Shown piece by piece: positions 1-12,959 of a stretch of DNA of 64,000 bases. This DNA comes from Guyanagaster necrorhizus (taxonomy: Eukaryota; Basidiomycota; Agaricomycetes; Agaricales; Physalacriaceae). Both the position numbers and the translations under genes were made by a program. Below the pieces are notes generated by a model. That model was not told where the DNA came from. It was given only the letters and a program-made list of their open reading frames with translations, and made no database searches. The stretch is taken from assembly GCF_019112545.1 (NCBI RefSeq), contig NW_025064898.1, positions 221,247 through 285,246 of the forward strand, read 5' to 3'. Numbering within the stretch: the first letter of the stretch is position 1; the number at the start of each line of letters is the position of its first letter.

Positions 1-3000
1 CAACTGTTTTAGATCATCAAAGGGACAGGAGATATATTCCCAAAATATCAAAAGTTATACTTGTCATGCTGGTTGCCACTGACCTCAATAGAAAACTTGG
101 TGATTGGTAAAATCCCAGCTGAAGAAGTCATCCATATAAACATAGAGGTCAGTGATATCAAGATGATGAATTCCAATCCAGCATAACAAGGCTGAGACTC
201 AGCACCAAATCCTGGGTGAAGCTCAGCTCCCAAAGATGAGCTGTCTAACAATATGATATTGGTTGTCAACAAGGACCACTTGATGAATTTACCATAGAGG
301 ATGTACTGGTAAATTCAAAAAGGCTTTAGCAACATCACTTTTATACAGAGTGAAATCAGCATTGGGATGTTGTAATTTGGCATTGTAAAAAGTCTCACTG
401 AATGGATGCATATTGTTATATTTGACCTTTGCCTCACTAGCAGAGATTCCTGCATTTAAACCAGAGAAAGTATGATCCATTACAATATGGGATTTTCTAT
501 TCTGCCAGACCATGAACATAGATGATACTTTCATACCTTGCAAGAGTGTAAACTCATCTGGTAGAGGTGGTGACTAACATCTGGCCACAATCTCATAATC
601 ATGAAATGCTTGTATTTTATTGATATCTTGAGGATCAGTAGCATAATTCTTGGTCTGGTTATAGAGAGAGTCTTCCCATTCACCAAGGTCAAGAGGCCAG
701 AATCCATTGCAAAGACCATGAATGACTGAGGAGACAAAGAGTTCATTTAGATGAAAATAAAGAATATTCTCCAAGCAATTGACATTGAATGGTGTGTCAA
801 CTACAATAAAATCCTTTAAGGCATGTAGTGTAGCCTGCAAGGATGGATCATTGAGTAAATTTAAAGAAGAGAAAGATAGAGGATCAGCCAACTCAGTAGA
901 TTGAGTAGCAGGAGATGTAGGTATGGATGATGTGGAAGTATTCAACTAGATATAGCTCTACCTAAAACATGGGCTATTATTTTGGTCCTCACATTTGTAC
1001 TTTTGAGGCCTTAAAAACCTAGACCCTGCTGCTGCTGCTATTACCTTCACTGTTACCTCTTTCAAATCTAAGTCTCCTTTTTGATTGGAGGAGATTGGCA
1101 CATTCAATGATGTCCCTAGCTCAGTGTCCAGATCCACATTCACTACAGATACCATGCTTATGGTGATTAGCACATGGATTTTAGCAGAAACCCAGGTTCC
1201 AGTTTTCACATGAAACTGTCAACCTTTTTGCAGTAGAGAGTGAAGCAGATAAAAATCACTTTGTGCCTGAAGAAGTTGAAGGAGAGTGAAAGACCTGAGT
1301 AAGAATGAGAATTTGTAGTTCACTCCAGACATCCATATGAAAAGAGGACTTAGCATATCACAGCCAAACTTCTTCATCAATATGAATAGCAACTGTGGAG
1401 TCATGAGGTGCAGCCTGAAAAACTTTGACCATATATTCTTGATAAACTTTGAGTTCAGCCTCATGGTGTGGATAGAGAACCTGAACATCTCTAGCTCAGA
1501 TATCATACACTCTGCACCAGTCAGATTCTAACCTGAGAGACTTCTTGGCAGATGAAATGTTCTTTCTGATAATAGCATATCCTGCTATAAGCTCTTTTGC
1601 CTCCTCATTGTGATCATATCCTCAGTCCATTGAAGCAAAAAGTTTCAAAAAGTCAACATACTGGTCCTGAATAATGAGTTGCCAGAATAGCCAAGCAATA
1701 GGTTCAGACAGAGACTGGGCTTAAAGAACTGCAATGAGGTTGTCAAGTGACTTTTTAATTGCATAAACTTGTCTGAGTTAGAATGACTCAGCAAGATGAG
1801 GATCTGAGATGCCAGTGGTGACAATGGATGCAAGGTGAGGTGCTTGGACAAGGACCATCAGAGAAATAGAAGCTGTCTTTGGTGAGACAGTATTGCTGAG
1901 CCCCAGAATGCCAGTGAGAACTGTAGTGATAGAGCTCTGGGGATCATTCATACTAGATGCCTGATGAATGAATTAGAGCTTTGAATAGAGTGTTGCTCAA
2001 GCAGCTTCTTCAACTGCCTGAGATCTGGTTTCTTGATGCTGTTCAGCAGCAGCCTTAGATTTCTTGACTTGCTTTTGTCAAAACTCCTTGACCTCAGCCT
2101 GAGACAAGTCTGATGGAGTGGCCTCTCTGTGGTCTGATGCACCAATGTTCTCATTGTCACCATCTTGTATGTTAGAGGAGGTAATGGTCAAGCTTCATGA
2201 GCCAGCTTGCTTAATCTGCTTCTGCAGAAGTCTGATATAATCTCCAGCAGCCTCAGATGAAATGCCAAGCCAGTGAAGTCTGTCTGCAAAGTCAAGGACA
2301 TTGATGGTGCCTCTGACACATTCCTTGACAAGGTCTTCACAATGTTTCACTAAGGCAGTGACACATTCAACATTGGTCAATGGATTGGAGGTTATGAATG
2401 AGATCAATAGATTTGAGAGATGAATGTCAAGGACAAAAAACTCAATAACTTATACAATAATGGTCCAGTAATACTGAATGAGGATTGGTTAAGTCTGGCA
2501 AAGCCAAGACAGGCAACAGGAGTTACTGACAGATGAAGAAGGAGGCAAAGCCTCAAAGCCTGGGATTGGTGGTCAGGAAAGATTGACAGTGAGAAAGCAG
2601 AGCTCATCTCACTTAGGGATGCAAGATAAAAGTGGGAATGAAGAAGAGACATCTGGTGCTGATGTCTCTCATGAATCAGTATCGGCTGAGATTCAGCACT
2701 GAAACAGAGATGGCATCAGCAATCTCTCTTCATGGATGAGCAGAGCTCTGTATTTCTGTGTCAACAGAGATTGTGACAATCTCAAGAGTCACACAGAGGC
2801 CTGCAAAAATGTTCCCTACCCTTGGAATCCACCTTTACAATGGCAGTTGAAAGCCTGATCAAAATTTTAACCATAAATTAAATAAAGTTTAGATGCCAAG
2901 TCTAGCATACTATATTTAGTATGATCAATCATGCTCAATCATACTTGATTCCAACATCTATACCTGGAAAGTATTCAAGAAAAGACTTATGGGAAAGTGG
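1..3000 (-). mobile_element. Degenerate DIRS-like retroelement (gag-like and reverse transcriptase part)
   Basis: Read on the minus strand, this block carries pieces of a retroelement polyprotein. A gag-like segment lies at about 2200-2400. A zinc-knuckle-like stretch with Cys and His lies at about 1110-1200. A reverse transcriptase region follows at about 900-50, with VVWQN-like, DHTFSGLN, LYKSDVAKAFLNLP and, near 125-148, YMDDFF. I recognise the RT spacing from the DIRS-like (tyrosine recombinase) elements annotated in agaricomycetes; the recombinase itself would lie beyond the window start. The frames are broken by many stops and shifts, and CpG is nearly absent while TpG and CpA are common, so this is a silenced, mutated copy. 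The DIRS assignment is from memory of the family; the RT call itself is firmer. Confidence 0.65.
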
Positions 3001-3675
3001 GGCTGCTGGCAGGAATTGAGGAATCATGGTGGGAGCCACCACAGATGCCATTGGTAGCATGGAAGCCTGGAAGCTCACTGCTTGCTGGAAGAGGAGAAAT
3101 TGAACCTGTGCTGCTGTGAAGACAGATACAGCAGGATTGGATGAGAGTGAGGATTCAGATGACAGGGTTTGTGATGGTCCAGCACCAACATCAGATGAGG
3201 GGACAGTGTTCTCACTTGTGTTTGTCATGATATTGTCTTCATGAGCAGGGAATGGTGTTCTAATAGCAGCTAGCAGTGCAGCATGTGAAGCTTGACATGG
3301 ACTAAATTCATGATCAGAAACACTAGGATGAGGGGATGAGCCAAAGTCAGCATCTGTGATGTTCTCCAGAGTGTGGAGTAAGAAACAATTGCCTTGCAAC
3401 AGAGTGTATGACATCTGACTGATCCAACGGCCAATGATTGGATGGTCCTGTAGTGCAATGATGACCTGCAATAAAACTGCTTGAAGTCCAAGGACTACCA
3501 AGGCTCTATGTGTGAGTATAGCAGAAAGAGGACAAGGGATGCATGAGTGAGGTGGCGGCTTTATGTAGCCAGGAGAAAGTGGCACATTGCTTTTGTTCAA
3601 TGCTTTGTCAACGAAGACAAAGGTAAAGCCTAACCACCGATCGAAGTCTTCTTTGTCCGCTAGCATATACCTCAT
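2935..3675 (-). CDS. 246-residue open frame at the transposon/gene-island border, unknown
   Basis: This uninterrupted frame of 246 codons starts in CpG-containing sequence and ends in CpG-poor sequence. The N-terminal third is hydrophobic in parts. The middle is rich in Ser, Thr and Pro, and the C-terminal part is rich in Ala, Gln and Phe. I recognise no domain. It could be the gag-like first frame of the adjacent minus-strand retroelement, or a chance frame spanning the border. Its open length in an otherwise stop-riddled block is the only argument for coding. Confidence 0.25.
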   Translation of the reverse strand: MRYMLADKEDFDRWLGFTFVFVDKALNKSNVPLSPGYIKPPPHSCIPCPLSAILTHRALVVLGLQAVLLQVIIALQDHPIIGRWISQMSYTLLQGNCFLLHTLENITDADFGSSPHPSVSDHEFSPCQASHAALLAAIRTPFPAHEDNIMTNTSENTVPSSDVGAGPSQTLSSESSLSSNPAVSVFTAAQVQFLLFQQAVSFQASMLPMASVVAPTMIPQFLPAAPLSHKSFLEYFPGIDVGIKYD

Positions 3676-3811
3676 TCAAAGGCCTTTGACTGTGTCATCT
3701 AATGGGGCAGAATGATCGCCGCACATACTTGGACGTGTTTTATCTTGTTCAAGCAATCAGCGGTTTGATGTTTCTATACAAAATACAGGATCAAAATTTA
3801 CGCCTCGTCAT

Positions 3812-5114
3812 TCACGAGACAAGAAAACCGGACTCAAACAGGGGAAATTGAAATGCTGCAACTAGCGAATACCGAAGTCCGAGTATGTTCAAGACTCCCT
3901 GAAGATCAACGATATCTGCCGGACGCCTCTTTTGCGGCAGACATTTAAGAATGTGATCAATGACTCTTGCTGCGCCGCTTTTCTGGAGTACGTCCGCCAC
4001 GCATGCATGCAAATGGAGGTATCGCGGATCGGGCCGCAGTGTACCTTCTTTGAAGGTGACAACCTTTTTAAAGTATCTGGGCCATAGACATTGTCCATAC
4101 GTTTCGACTGTATATTCATCGGCATTCTGTCAAGGGGTACAGTATAGGTAGGCATGCATCGGGATGTATGGGTCCACTCACTGTAGTCTCCTTGAGCGAC
4201 ATCCTAAAGTTGCTGAAATGTATGTCCGTATTGAGCTCGCAAGCAAACGCATTGCTGGGATCGTCATTTGGAACTGAATTCAGGTCCACTCCGGGATTAA
4301 TGTATTTGTGTATGATCTCTCGCGTGATGGGTTCGAAGAAATCAATCTACAACTTGAACATTTGGCTGGGACGATGGACATATATTGTTGTGCTTACCTC
4401 TCCTATGATGGGTCTTTGAAGGATATGATGTGTTCTGAGTATGCACATCACCTCGGAGGAAAGCTTAGGGTGGCCGAGTTCCACCATGCCTGATATCGGG
4501 CAACGATAATTCTGTTGATAAAACAGCTAGACACGATAGGGGTCATTTCCTCCGAGTCACGAGCGACAAACGTTAAGCGAACCTGTCGTCGTAAGTTATA
4601 TAGATGCAAAGGAAGTTGCTCAGGCACCTCAGTTCTTTGAGCTACGAAAGTTGAGTACCAGTTCAGCGCTTTGACTATCAAGTGGTAAAATCAGTAGGGA
4701 TTTAACACACAATAGAATACGACAGGACGGACAAGGCCAGAGAAAATACGCGAACCATGTCAAGGCCAATTGACTGATTTGACGAGAAGATTTGCAGGTG
4801 AATATGGCTGAGCTGACATAGCGCACGCCACCGCTGTTAGGCGCACAATCGAGCATAGCCGACAAAATAGAAGCGAGGCTTCCACCCAAGTCGGTGAACC
4901 ACCTCGGGCTGTCGGGCTGGAAATTTCTGATGAGTTCTTGCGCTTCGGCGACGAGATATTCGGTGGTATGAATAAGATCTTCCACGGTTAAAGGGACTTG
5001 GATTGGCGGATTCTCCCCTTCATTCCAGCAGCTCGCCTCTATTGGGACATTGCTGTTTGCAGTATAGTGGAAGCGGTAGGTTTCGACGCCTCCTTTAGCA
5101 GAATAGAGAGTCAT
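3812..5114 (-). CDS. HNH-nuclease-like agaricomycete protein, 355 aa, 5 exons
   Basis: Minus-strand exons are 5114-4733, 4674-4583, 4511-4398, 4346-4182 and 4126-3812. All phases agree and give 355 residues. The N-terminal region contains SGGVRYVSSAI and a WFAYFLWPFKA segment. The core reads NYRCPISGMVELGHP followed by RTHHILQRP, which corresponds to the GYRC(V/I)(V/I)TG...AHIL core of the HNH-fold proteins expanded in mushroom genomes. The C-terminus (DPRYLHLHACVADVLQKSGAA) fits the usual end of that family. The Cys of the YRC motif and the His pair are present, but catalysis is not demonstrated. The gene lies at the left edge of the gene island, pointing at the retroelement block. A truncated relative sits at the right edge (43.7-44.6 kb). 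Confidence 0.8.
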
Positions 5115-8100
5115 GGTGGCCGTTGCGAAAGTGTGAGTCTCAAAGTGTCTAAGATTGATTTTTCAGTCAGGCCGAAATTACTGTGAAATCCCATCATGAG
5201 TCTTCACGCCTTAAGACGCCATGGATAAGCACCCTAATCGTTGATAGCGAAAATGCTGTCGGCGACACAATGAGCGGGAGTCAGAGCGCGAAGGCGTTTC
5301 GGATCGCACCCCTCATCGTCATAATGCGGTAGCAGTGCGAAAGTTTTCAACCAACCCTCTTTCGTCGTAGCATTGATATAAATCATCGGGGGATACCCTA
5401 ATAAGAAGGATCATGGCCCCTATTTTTATCTGCGATCTCATCGAGATGGTTCGCCATACATCGAAATAAGTGCCCTGAACCGCACGGTGTACTCAGAGGA
5501 CATTCGAAAGAGGAGGGGAAAGATACCACAACCGCGAATATCATTTATGATGGTTCGGGATCTCAGTAAAGAGGAGCAAAGACACCGCGAGTATCAATGA
5601 CAAGGGTTTTTCCTAGACATTACCTTCGAGCCCTTGCGTGTGTGAATCGTTTGCATCCTCTATCCACAGAAGGTGCAAGGGCCTCGGCTCAGCTCCTTCT
5701 AGACACATAGAACAGCCGTTTCTGCACCTCCAGGTCGGCTTCTACTAGAAAAATGTATCAGCCAACGTCAAAAGAATTGTCCGAGCGACATACCCCTCCA
5801 TGGCTTGGAACATACCGCTTTCCCGCAAGCTCCGTGCATCTCATCTCCTCAGCAGGCTTCGACTGCAAATCAATCAAAGAAGCCTGTAGGCCCAAGTTCG
5901 AGAACTTGAAGTGACGATGACAGATCGGTTGCAGTCCCACGGGAGGAGATGGTCTCGAAGTTGTCGGACTAATCGTCCACGGTGAATTCCTAAGTAATGC
6001 AAGTCTTGGTGGTGGTTGATGCCATTGTTTTCCTGTTGTTGTTTGAGCCCTTGTAGGAAATAGGTCCACGCCGGGAATGATCATCAATTGTCGAGCGCAT
6101 CGCATGACCCGCCAGAAGTCGCCACTCTGAAATGAGTGCAAGGCGAAACCATCGCGTCCTAATTATGGGCTGCGAGGACGTGTGGAGGTATGCTTGCCTG
6201 CCCTCTCGTGGGATAGCGGCGTTGCCTCGCGTCTCTTATACAGATTCTCTGCGACATGGTGGGGCGAACCTTCTCGCCAAACTCGACGTGAACCGCCATC
6301 TTCATCGAAAAAGATGCATCCCTTTGGGTCCCTAGAAGCCGCAACGAAATGAACGGGAACGTTCATACGTATAACCTTCCGTCATAATGACACAGAGCAT
6401 CCCATGCTGTTACCCTCATAAAGTGCGAATGGTTGGTTACACAGATGCCTTCCGGAGAACGTTTGAATCGCAGTAAGACATGTAGCGGAGAGTGAAATGA
6501 CTTTCAGTTCGAAACAGCGCTCTGCGTATCTTGCAGATGTCAAACTGGACAGTCGCCCTAGTCAGAACGGAAAAAATCGATGGTCATAGATACGAAGCTC
6601 TTTGACAAGATCGATCAATGTGCAGTGAAGATGCCACGGACTTTGCTCTAGAGCGCTATGTATATTCTTTAAGTATGAGCTTCGTAATCCTCCAGACCAT
6701 GCTGTCAAAGGATCATGCTGGTGGGTCTGTCTGCTGCTAGATGGTTGGAAATATTCCACCAGAAACACGGTGAAGGGAACTAGTAGAACCCATTAGAACA
6801 CCAACATAGGTACAAACGGCTGTGAACGCACTAACGGAAAGCCAGCTGATATATCCTATTCTGCTTTGTTCACATGTGGCACTAAGAAGATGGAAGAAGG
6901 GACCTCGAAAAGCTACAGAACGCGTCAGAAGAGGTAAGAGTAGGATACCCAAGAACGCACCCCATGCATGAAGCATCGAGGTCTGCAGATTTGAACGACT
7001 GCGATAATCTCGGTGCCGGCCCGGGATCCTACTTCATGTGAGGGCATTGATTTTTTTACTGCGGCGGTAAGGGTATTGCAGTTGACTGTATGCATGTTAA
7101 TTAATGAATGAGAGGGATCTAGAATAAATACCAACGAACGAATATCCGGTGCTTCTTGACTTCCTTTGTCCAGCTAATGTTCGACGGACTGCTCATGACT
7201 GCTCATTCCTTGGATAAGCCTTGATTCTGGCACCGAATCCCAGCTAGCTGGCAGTATCATTTCACGGTAAAATTGGAGGAGTCGATGCTCGAAAAGAGTC
7301 ACAGCAAAAGGCAATCCCAGAAAAGGAGGCCATTATCACGGCAAGAAGGAAGAACCTCGGATTTTTTTGCTAGTCACGGTGCGCCATTTGTGTCACCAAC
7401 GGTCATCTTGCCATTACACAAGACGCTCGAATCCCGACCTGGAACCTTGGAAGGATGTTCATCTCGTTGTTTTGGGTGCACATAGTTTGGCTTGCTGGAG
7501 TTCCGAACTTGAAGTGGTCGCGAAGGCCTGGAGCGGGTGCTCTCGCTGAACGACGGTCAGTACCCATTTCTTCGAATTCATCTGTCTCTAACCTTTCTTG
7601 TTGATAAAATAGATAGCTGCCAGTCACTGTATGCCGATTTCAACTTTTAAAACCCTCGGTCCAGCCGGATTTGAGTACAGAATACTGTCTGCTGTTCAAG
7701 AGACGTGCTGAGATCCAGGTCCACGACTGAGGATTCAGAAATATTTCAGAAGGAAAAAAGTACGTCCCTTATCATGGTTTATCCCTGTTAGTCGTCTCAT
7801 GAGACCTATAAGATTCGCATAACGTCGACGGGTGTCTGGAGGACCGTTGCCATCCCTCTGCCGATTGTCTACGCAAATGAACAATCTGCTTGTTCAAAAA
7901 TCAAGATTGATTATCTCTACCACAACCTCTTCATTACACTTGGGAACCCTCAGATCCTATCTTCCAATTTACCAGAAATCGCCTCAGTCGCATACTATGA
8001 ACCTACCTATGTCATCTTTCGGTTGCGAGAGTGAAGGAACCTACGTCTTTGTGATACAAATATCTCATTGGGACCCAGCAGTACCTCATTCATGCGGATG

Positions 8101-9309
8101 CGACGTTCAGGTTTTACACCATAATTGCCAGAGGTAATCCATCTTCCTTCCCAAAAGTCTGTCTATCTTACATCCTTTTCAGTGGCCTTAGAACAATACA
8201 ATCACTTGCAAATTTGGACCGCGCCTTGTCCAGTAGCTGCGCTCGATGACGCTATGAATGTCCTCGCAAGCTCCTGCATGTAACTGGAAAGCCTGCAGAC
8301 TATAAAGTTTAAACAAGCTGCCCTTTGATGGCATTCACGTTTCTCCTGCTACACTAGGAACGGGCACAAGAAGGCATAACGTTGTCCTTCGGAGAAGCTA
8401 GGAAGCTGTCACTGGAAATGAACTTCTCCAGCAGAACCTATAACCCGGTCATACATCCTAGTCAACATTTCGTTAGATCACCAAAATCCCACGGATCGTT
8501 CTCGTTTCCATCCTGGCTCCTTTACCCTCCTCTAGATATAGAGCTTCAGCGTCCAATACTCGCCGATGGACGGTTCCTTCGTTGTTCTGCAGGTCAAAGT
8601 TCACAATATCCGTTCCTGTATAACCATATGCCCAGCCTTCGAAGACAGAGGCCGGGCCATCTGATACATCTGACTCGGGCGCCTTTACCGTTTGCAAGAG
8701 ATACTTCTTTTGTCTCTCTGCTGCGGCACAGAAGCACACAACCATGATCCGTCAAGAGATAATCAATGGAAGCAGTCCATTACCAGCAGAACGACAGATA
8801 CCGCCTTTCTGAGCTTGGATCGGAACCGATGGGCTTCAAGAAAGGATAGTCCATGTACCACACGCCAGGGGCGACCATCATTCATCAATTATTGAAGATT
8901 GGATAAGGATAGGACTCGCATGAGGTATTCTCCTCCCCTTCTTGGCAATGAACGAATGCCTCTTCTATGCTCAACTTCACCATGGCGATGCAAATCGCAG
9001 AAGAACGCCGAAAACAAGGGGGAAGCAGGGTAAGTTATTATAAAAATACCAAATGCCACGTGCCCATCTCCTGATCATCACCTATTAGTATAAGATCGCA
9101 TGCGGTCGTGTTTTTCTTCGTTCTTTCTCTCCCCCATCCGCGCCTACCACCAAGATCCAGCCAACCTCGCCTCACCGTCGACCAAGGGATCGTATTGCTT
9201 GACGACGCGCCGTGCACAGACCTTAGCAACTCGACGTATTGCAATAACCAGGTCCCCTGTTAATACAAAGAGTACAATTTTAGTGGTTACAGTCTTTCCT
9301 TTTGCATAG
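5115..9309. other. 4.2-kb stretch with no gene I can support
   Basis: CpG-rich, gene-island-like sequence with several short frames on both strands. On the minus strand, frames at 5758-6141, 6163-6366 and 6737-6976 look mildly protein-like. The 90-codon frame at 8473-8745 (minus), containing WAYGYTGTDIVNFDLQNN, reads more like a real exon than its neighbours. I could not join any of these through consistent splice phases and recognise no domain. They may be exons of lineage-specific genes or remnants of dead ones. Confidence 0.4.
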
Positions 9310-10393
9310 ATGAAGGCGCGCTGGCACCCCCTCGAATTCCTTTCCTCGCCCTTTGATCCCACTCTTGCATATGTTTCATCGTCTGTCCCTATTCTTCGCC
9401 GTCCAATCATTCTCGCCTCAGTTCGTCTTCTGCTCGCACTTTACGCCCTTGTAACCCTCCTGGTATCTCTCGTATGGGCGGGCGTGGTTCTTCATGATGT
9501 CGACGGGTGCACTTCTTTCTCTTCCTAAATTTTCCCTAGCAACTGATGTGAATACAGTTATTTCTCCTATTTCACCCATCTCACCTACATCGGACTCTGC
9601 TCATATTTCTTTGCCTCCGGTGTGCAGACGCTTGTGTATGCACGGAACGGCACGTATCTCCTCCGGACCTGGCCATTCTCCAAGACGTTGCAATTCCTGC
9701 ACATATGGCTCCACTCGACCGTCGTGACGTTCCGTGAGCCAAATTCGACCGGTTTTACGGTCCGTATTGATGTATTATAGCGTTCGTGGTCACCATCACA
9801 TTTTGGGTTCTTTTGTCATCTCCAAGCACGTTTTCTTCCACTTTTGACACTTGGAGCAACATCTCTGTACACGCCCTCAATTCTCTGTATGCTCTTTTCG
9901 AGGTCCTTCTCGCCAATACTCCGCCGCCTCCGCCAATCTTCCTGCTAGCCAATATCGTTCTGTTGGGAGCCTATCTTGGGGTCGCGTACATAACCCATGC
10001 AACTCAAGGGTTTTACAGTACGTCCTTAATTGTCTGCCTTGCCGAGTGCTGTCCGTGAAACTATATCCATGTCAAACTTGGATACAACCGCACTGAATAG
10101 TCGCGAAAGTGTTCACTCTCGGCAAGATTTCCCCACGTCATGCTAATCGTTTCGCTACAGCGTACGACTTCCTTGATCCTCAGCAACAAGGATCTTTTCT
10201 TGCGGCGTACATTGTTGGTATCGCCGTGGGGTATATAGTTGCATTTGGGGTCGTGTTTGGGATCATGGTGATTAGGCGACGGGTTGCAAGCAAGGTAAAG
10301 TACAACAAGGTCGAGGGTGAGAAGGAGATGATGGCTCGCCAGGTTCAGGCTGACCGCGATGTTGAGGGACCACAGGATGGTAATCGCTGGTAG
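9310..10393 (+). CDS. FAR-17a/AIG1-like multi-pass membrane protein, 280 aa, 4 exons
   Basis: Exons are 9310-9506, 9558-9733, 9781-10017 and 10161-10393. The joins keep phase and give 280 residues ending in TAG. The protein has about six hydrophobic segments, including LRRPIILASVRLLLALYALV, YFSYFTHLTYIGL, VVTITFWVLL and FLAAYIVGIAVGYIVAFGVVFGI, and a basic C-terminal tail (RRRVASKVKYNK). The order of motifs matches what I remember of basidiomycete proteins annotated as FAR-17a/AIG1-like. Human members (AIG1, ADTRP) hydrolyse fatty acid esters of hydroxy fatty acids; whether fungal members do so is unknown. The gene model is firm and the family label is moderate. Confidence 0.75.
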
Positions 10394-10972
10394 AATCATG
10401 CTTGCCTTCGTTTTTTTTTCGGATCCTACTTTTGGCTTTGCCGTGTATTATCTTCATTTCGATACCACCACTTTTAACATCATTGTACTTTTCTGGCTCG
10501 CGAAATCCGAATTTAATGTTCCTTTTCTTGAAATAACATCATCTCATGCCGCTTACTGTCATTATTCATATCTATACATGCAGAACTTCTGTCGACCACT
10601 GTCCGAGCGTTTTGCCATCTTTTGTCTTTTCGCTTCCGACATGACCGAGCCAAAATGTCCTCTGGGTGGGGAGGGAACGAAGATATGTATTCTGGGTTTT
10701 TTGTCCCTAAGAAGGAAGAGAACCAGGGTGGGAGATTTGTCATAATGTGAGATTCTTTCTACAAAGGACATTGCGGTGGAAGATAAGTGCTCAGAGTAAT
10801 TTAAATAACGCCGCCGTTGAACCTGATCCTTGAGACGGGCAATTCGGCGTTCCCGAGTGTTAGGATCCATCTGTCGGAATAGAGGAGTGGCATGAGGAGG
10901 ATTATGGAAAGGATAAATTGTTGCTGTTGGATAGGCGTGATACCGACTGCAAAAATCACCATGGTATTCCCT

Positions 10973-12800
10973 TCAGAAAAATGCACTGGGTTCAGACTGC
11001 CTGACCCTGAAAAACGGATAATTAATTGTCTGCTGAACGCTCAGACCAGTACTTGATAAATCATCCGGCTGAGAGACGCAATTCTGTGTCGAAACTTCTG
11101 TTGAAAGAGGGGGATGGATGGTGGATTCCACCTTGGAAATGCCAAGATAGATGGCTGCACGACCGTTCGTGCCATTCGCTGCGGGAGCATGATGAAGGAC
11201 ACCCTTGGCATACGGTGCTGAGGATACGGAAGACGGCGTGATTGGCTCGACGGCAAGGTCGGGACGAGCTGAACCGTCAGAAGAGGTGCCAACGGTATCG
11301 TTCATCGTTGGTGGAGTAGAAATAGTACGTTGCGAATTAGGTGACGCCATGGGGGGAGGTCGAACAATGCTGGAAAATCCGAACGTGAACGGTACGATGG
11401 TTTCTTTCCGACCACTCTCCGGGTCGTATTTGACGATTGACGGGTCCGTGAGAAGCGCCGTGTCCACTTCCGACAGAAGACGGAAAGTATGTTGCAGATA
11501 GCTGAAAAGGATAGCACTGAGCAACCATATGGTAACGAATATGATAGAACTTTATTCACCTCAGACCATAATCAGCTACGGGCTCAGGATCCCGCTCTTC
11601 ATAGCTTTCACCAAACGGCGGAGCATCGTCTGAATCAAATCGCCACCTCTCCTTCAAGCGCCTAGTCTCCTCGTCGACATCCTCCGAGTCCGTATCTCGC
11701 ACAAGGGAATGTCTGCCCCGGCGATCCAGCATCATCCGCCCACCACGACCACGACGCAGTCTCACATATTTCCGTTGTGATGCTTTAGACTCTGGCGAAG
11801 CAGACGCACTTGAACGAGCCATGAACTTGAAAAGTCGAGAAGCAAAGGGTACAAGAGGCGGAATATAAGAGTTCTGCACAGGTATTTAGCGATTCTCGCC
11901 TTAGGACGTACGGCGGGCTCAGTGCGAGCTGGTGGGGTGACGAAAAGAGCCTCTGATTTGATCGATATGGGAGCGAGACGACTAGAAAAAAATCAGCCAA
12001 GATAATAAGATGATCTGGAAGGACTAACACATCTGGTTTCTTGGCAGCGGGCGCTCTGTCAACAAATAACTCTTCATCAACCTTATCAAGCCATGGATTC
12101 TTGCGTTTCAAGTTGACGATCGATACCCGAGCAAGCCAAACATTATGCCAATGGCGCATGGAACGAAGCTTTACATCTTCTCGTTGGCGTACTTTCCTTA
12201 CTAGGCCACAAGCATCCGCAAAGTGGCTTGTAAAGACCTCGAGCTTCTCGGAAACATTGTACTACAAAGCACGGGTCTTCCGAGTGAGTAAGATTTCTCG
12301 AGAGGATTTGAAAACGTGTTTTGGTAGTTCGAAAACTCGGGAAACGTCATCCCATCCTTGAGAATCTGTCTGAAAATTAGTAAGCGGTCTTTCTTGGCTG
12401 AACGAACCTTGCATACATGGTGAAGGTATTATTCTGTCTCTTCGTGGGTGATCAACTCAAATAGGCCCATTACCAATTCGAAATCATCCTCTTTGACTAT
12501 AGTGGGAGTTGAAGTATCTGCTTCCTTACCCTTACTCTTCGTATTCTAGCGTTGACGCTGAGTGCGGCCTGCGCACTTGTCCCTTCCCCTCGGGCTTCTT
12601 CGTTGCGTTTTTCCAGCCATTCCACGTCCCGCTCATCCATAAAATACTTGCATCCGTGCGCTAGTCCGGCCACAAGCTGTTCCTCGACAGTTTGCGAAGA
12701 AGAGATACAACAGGCTGGCGCTGTGAATTTTTTCGCGGGATACAGCTTGTCATAATCCTTGACAAGGCCGGTGGAGTCTGGAGTAGGGATACTACAAGGA
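10973..12800 (-). pseudogene. EPL1: Decayed copy of enhancer of polycomb-like protein (EPL1)
   Basis: EPL1 is the scaffold of the NuA4/Piccolo histone acetyltransferase. Minus-strand blocks appear in family order: PTPDSTGLVKDYDKLYP and YFMDERDVEWLEKRNEEARG (12.78-12.55 kb), DDFELVMGLFELITHEE (about 12.49-12.43), GMTFPEFSNYQNTFSNPL (about 12.36-12.30), WLARVSIVNLKRKNPWL (about 12.1), NSYIPPLVPFASRLFKF (about 11.87-11.82), LRRGRGGRMMLDRRGRHS and LKERWRFDSDDAPP (11.77-11.62), then LLSEVDTALLTDP (about 11.46). Damage is visible. There is an in-frame TAA at 12429-12431 and an in-frame TAG at 12262-12264. Roughly 90 expected residues are missing between NPL and the RKTRA block, and the frame shifts before NSYIPP. 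The 5' end is unresolved. EPL1 is normally essential, so an intact copy should exist elsewhere. A strongly diverged, still-spliced paralogue is the less likely alternative. Confidence 0.75.
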
Positions 12801-12959
12801 AATGAACTTTGCCAGTTACCATATACTGGTACGTGTACAAAACGTCTCCCAACATTTTGCTGAGAAAAGGGGCTAAGGTGAATGAATGAGATCACTGTTT
12901 ATCCAAGTTCACCCGGAAAATGCCGAGCCTGGCTCCTGCCGGCGGTATGCTATATGGCT

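Noticed and set aside
8473..8745. Minus-strand 90-codon frame resembling an exon
   Set aside because: Could not be joined to neighbouring exons and matches no family I know; mentioned only in the gap note.
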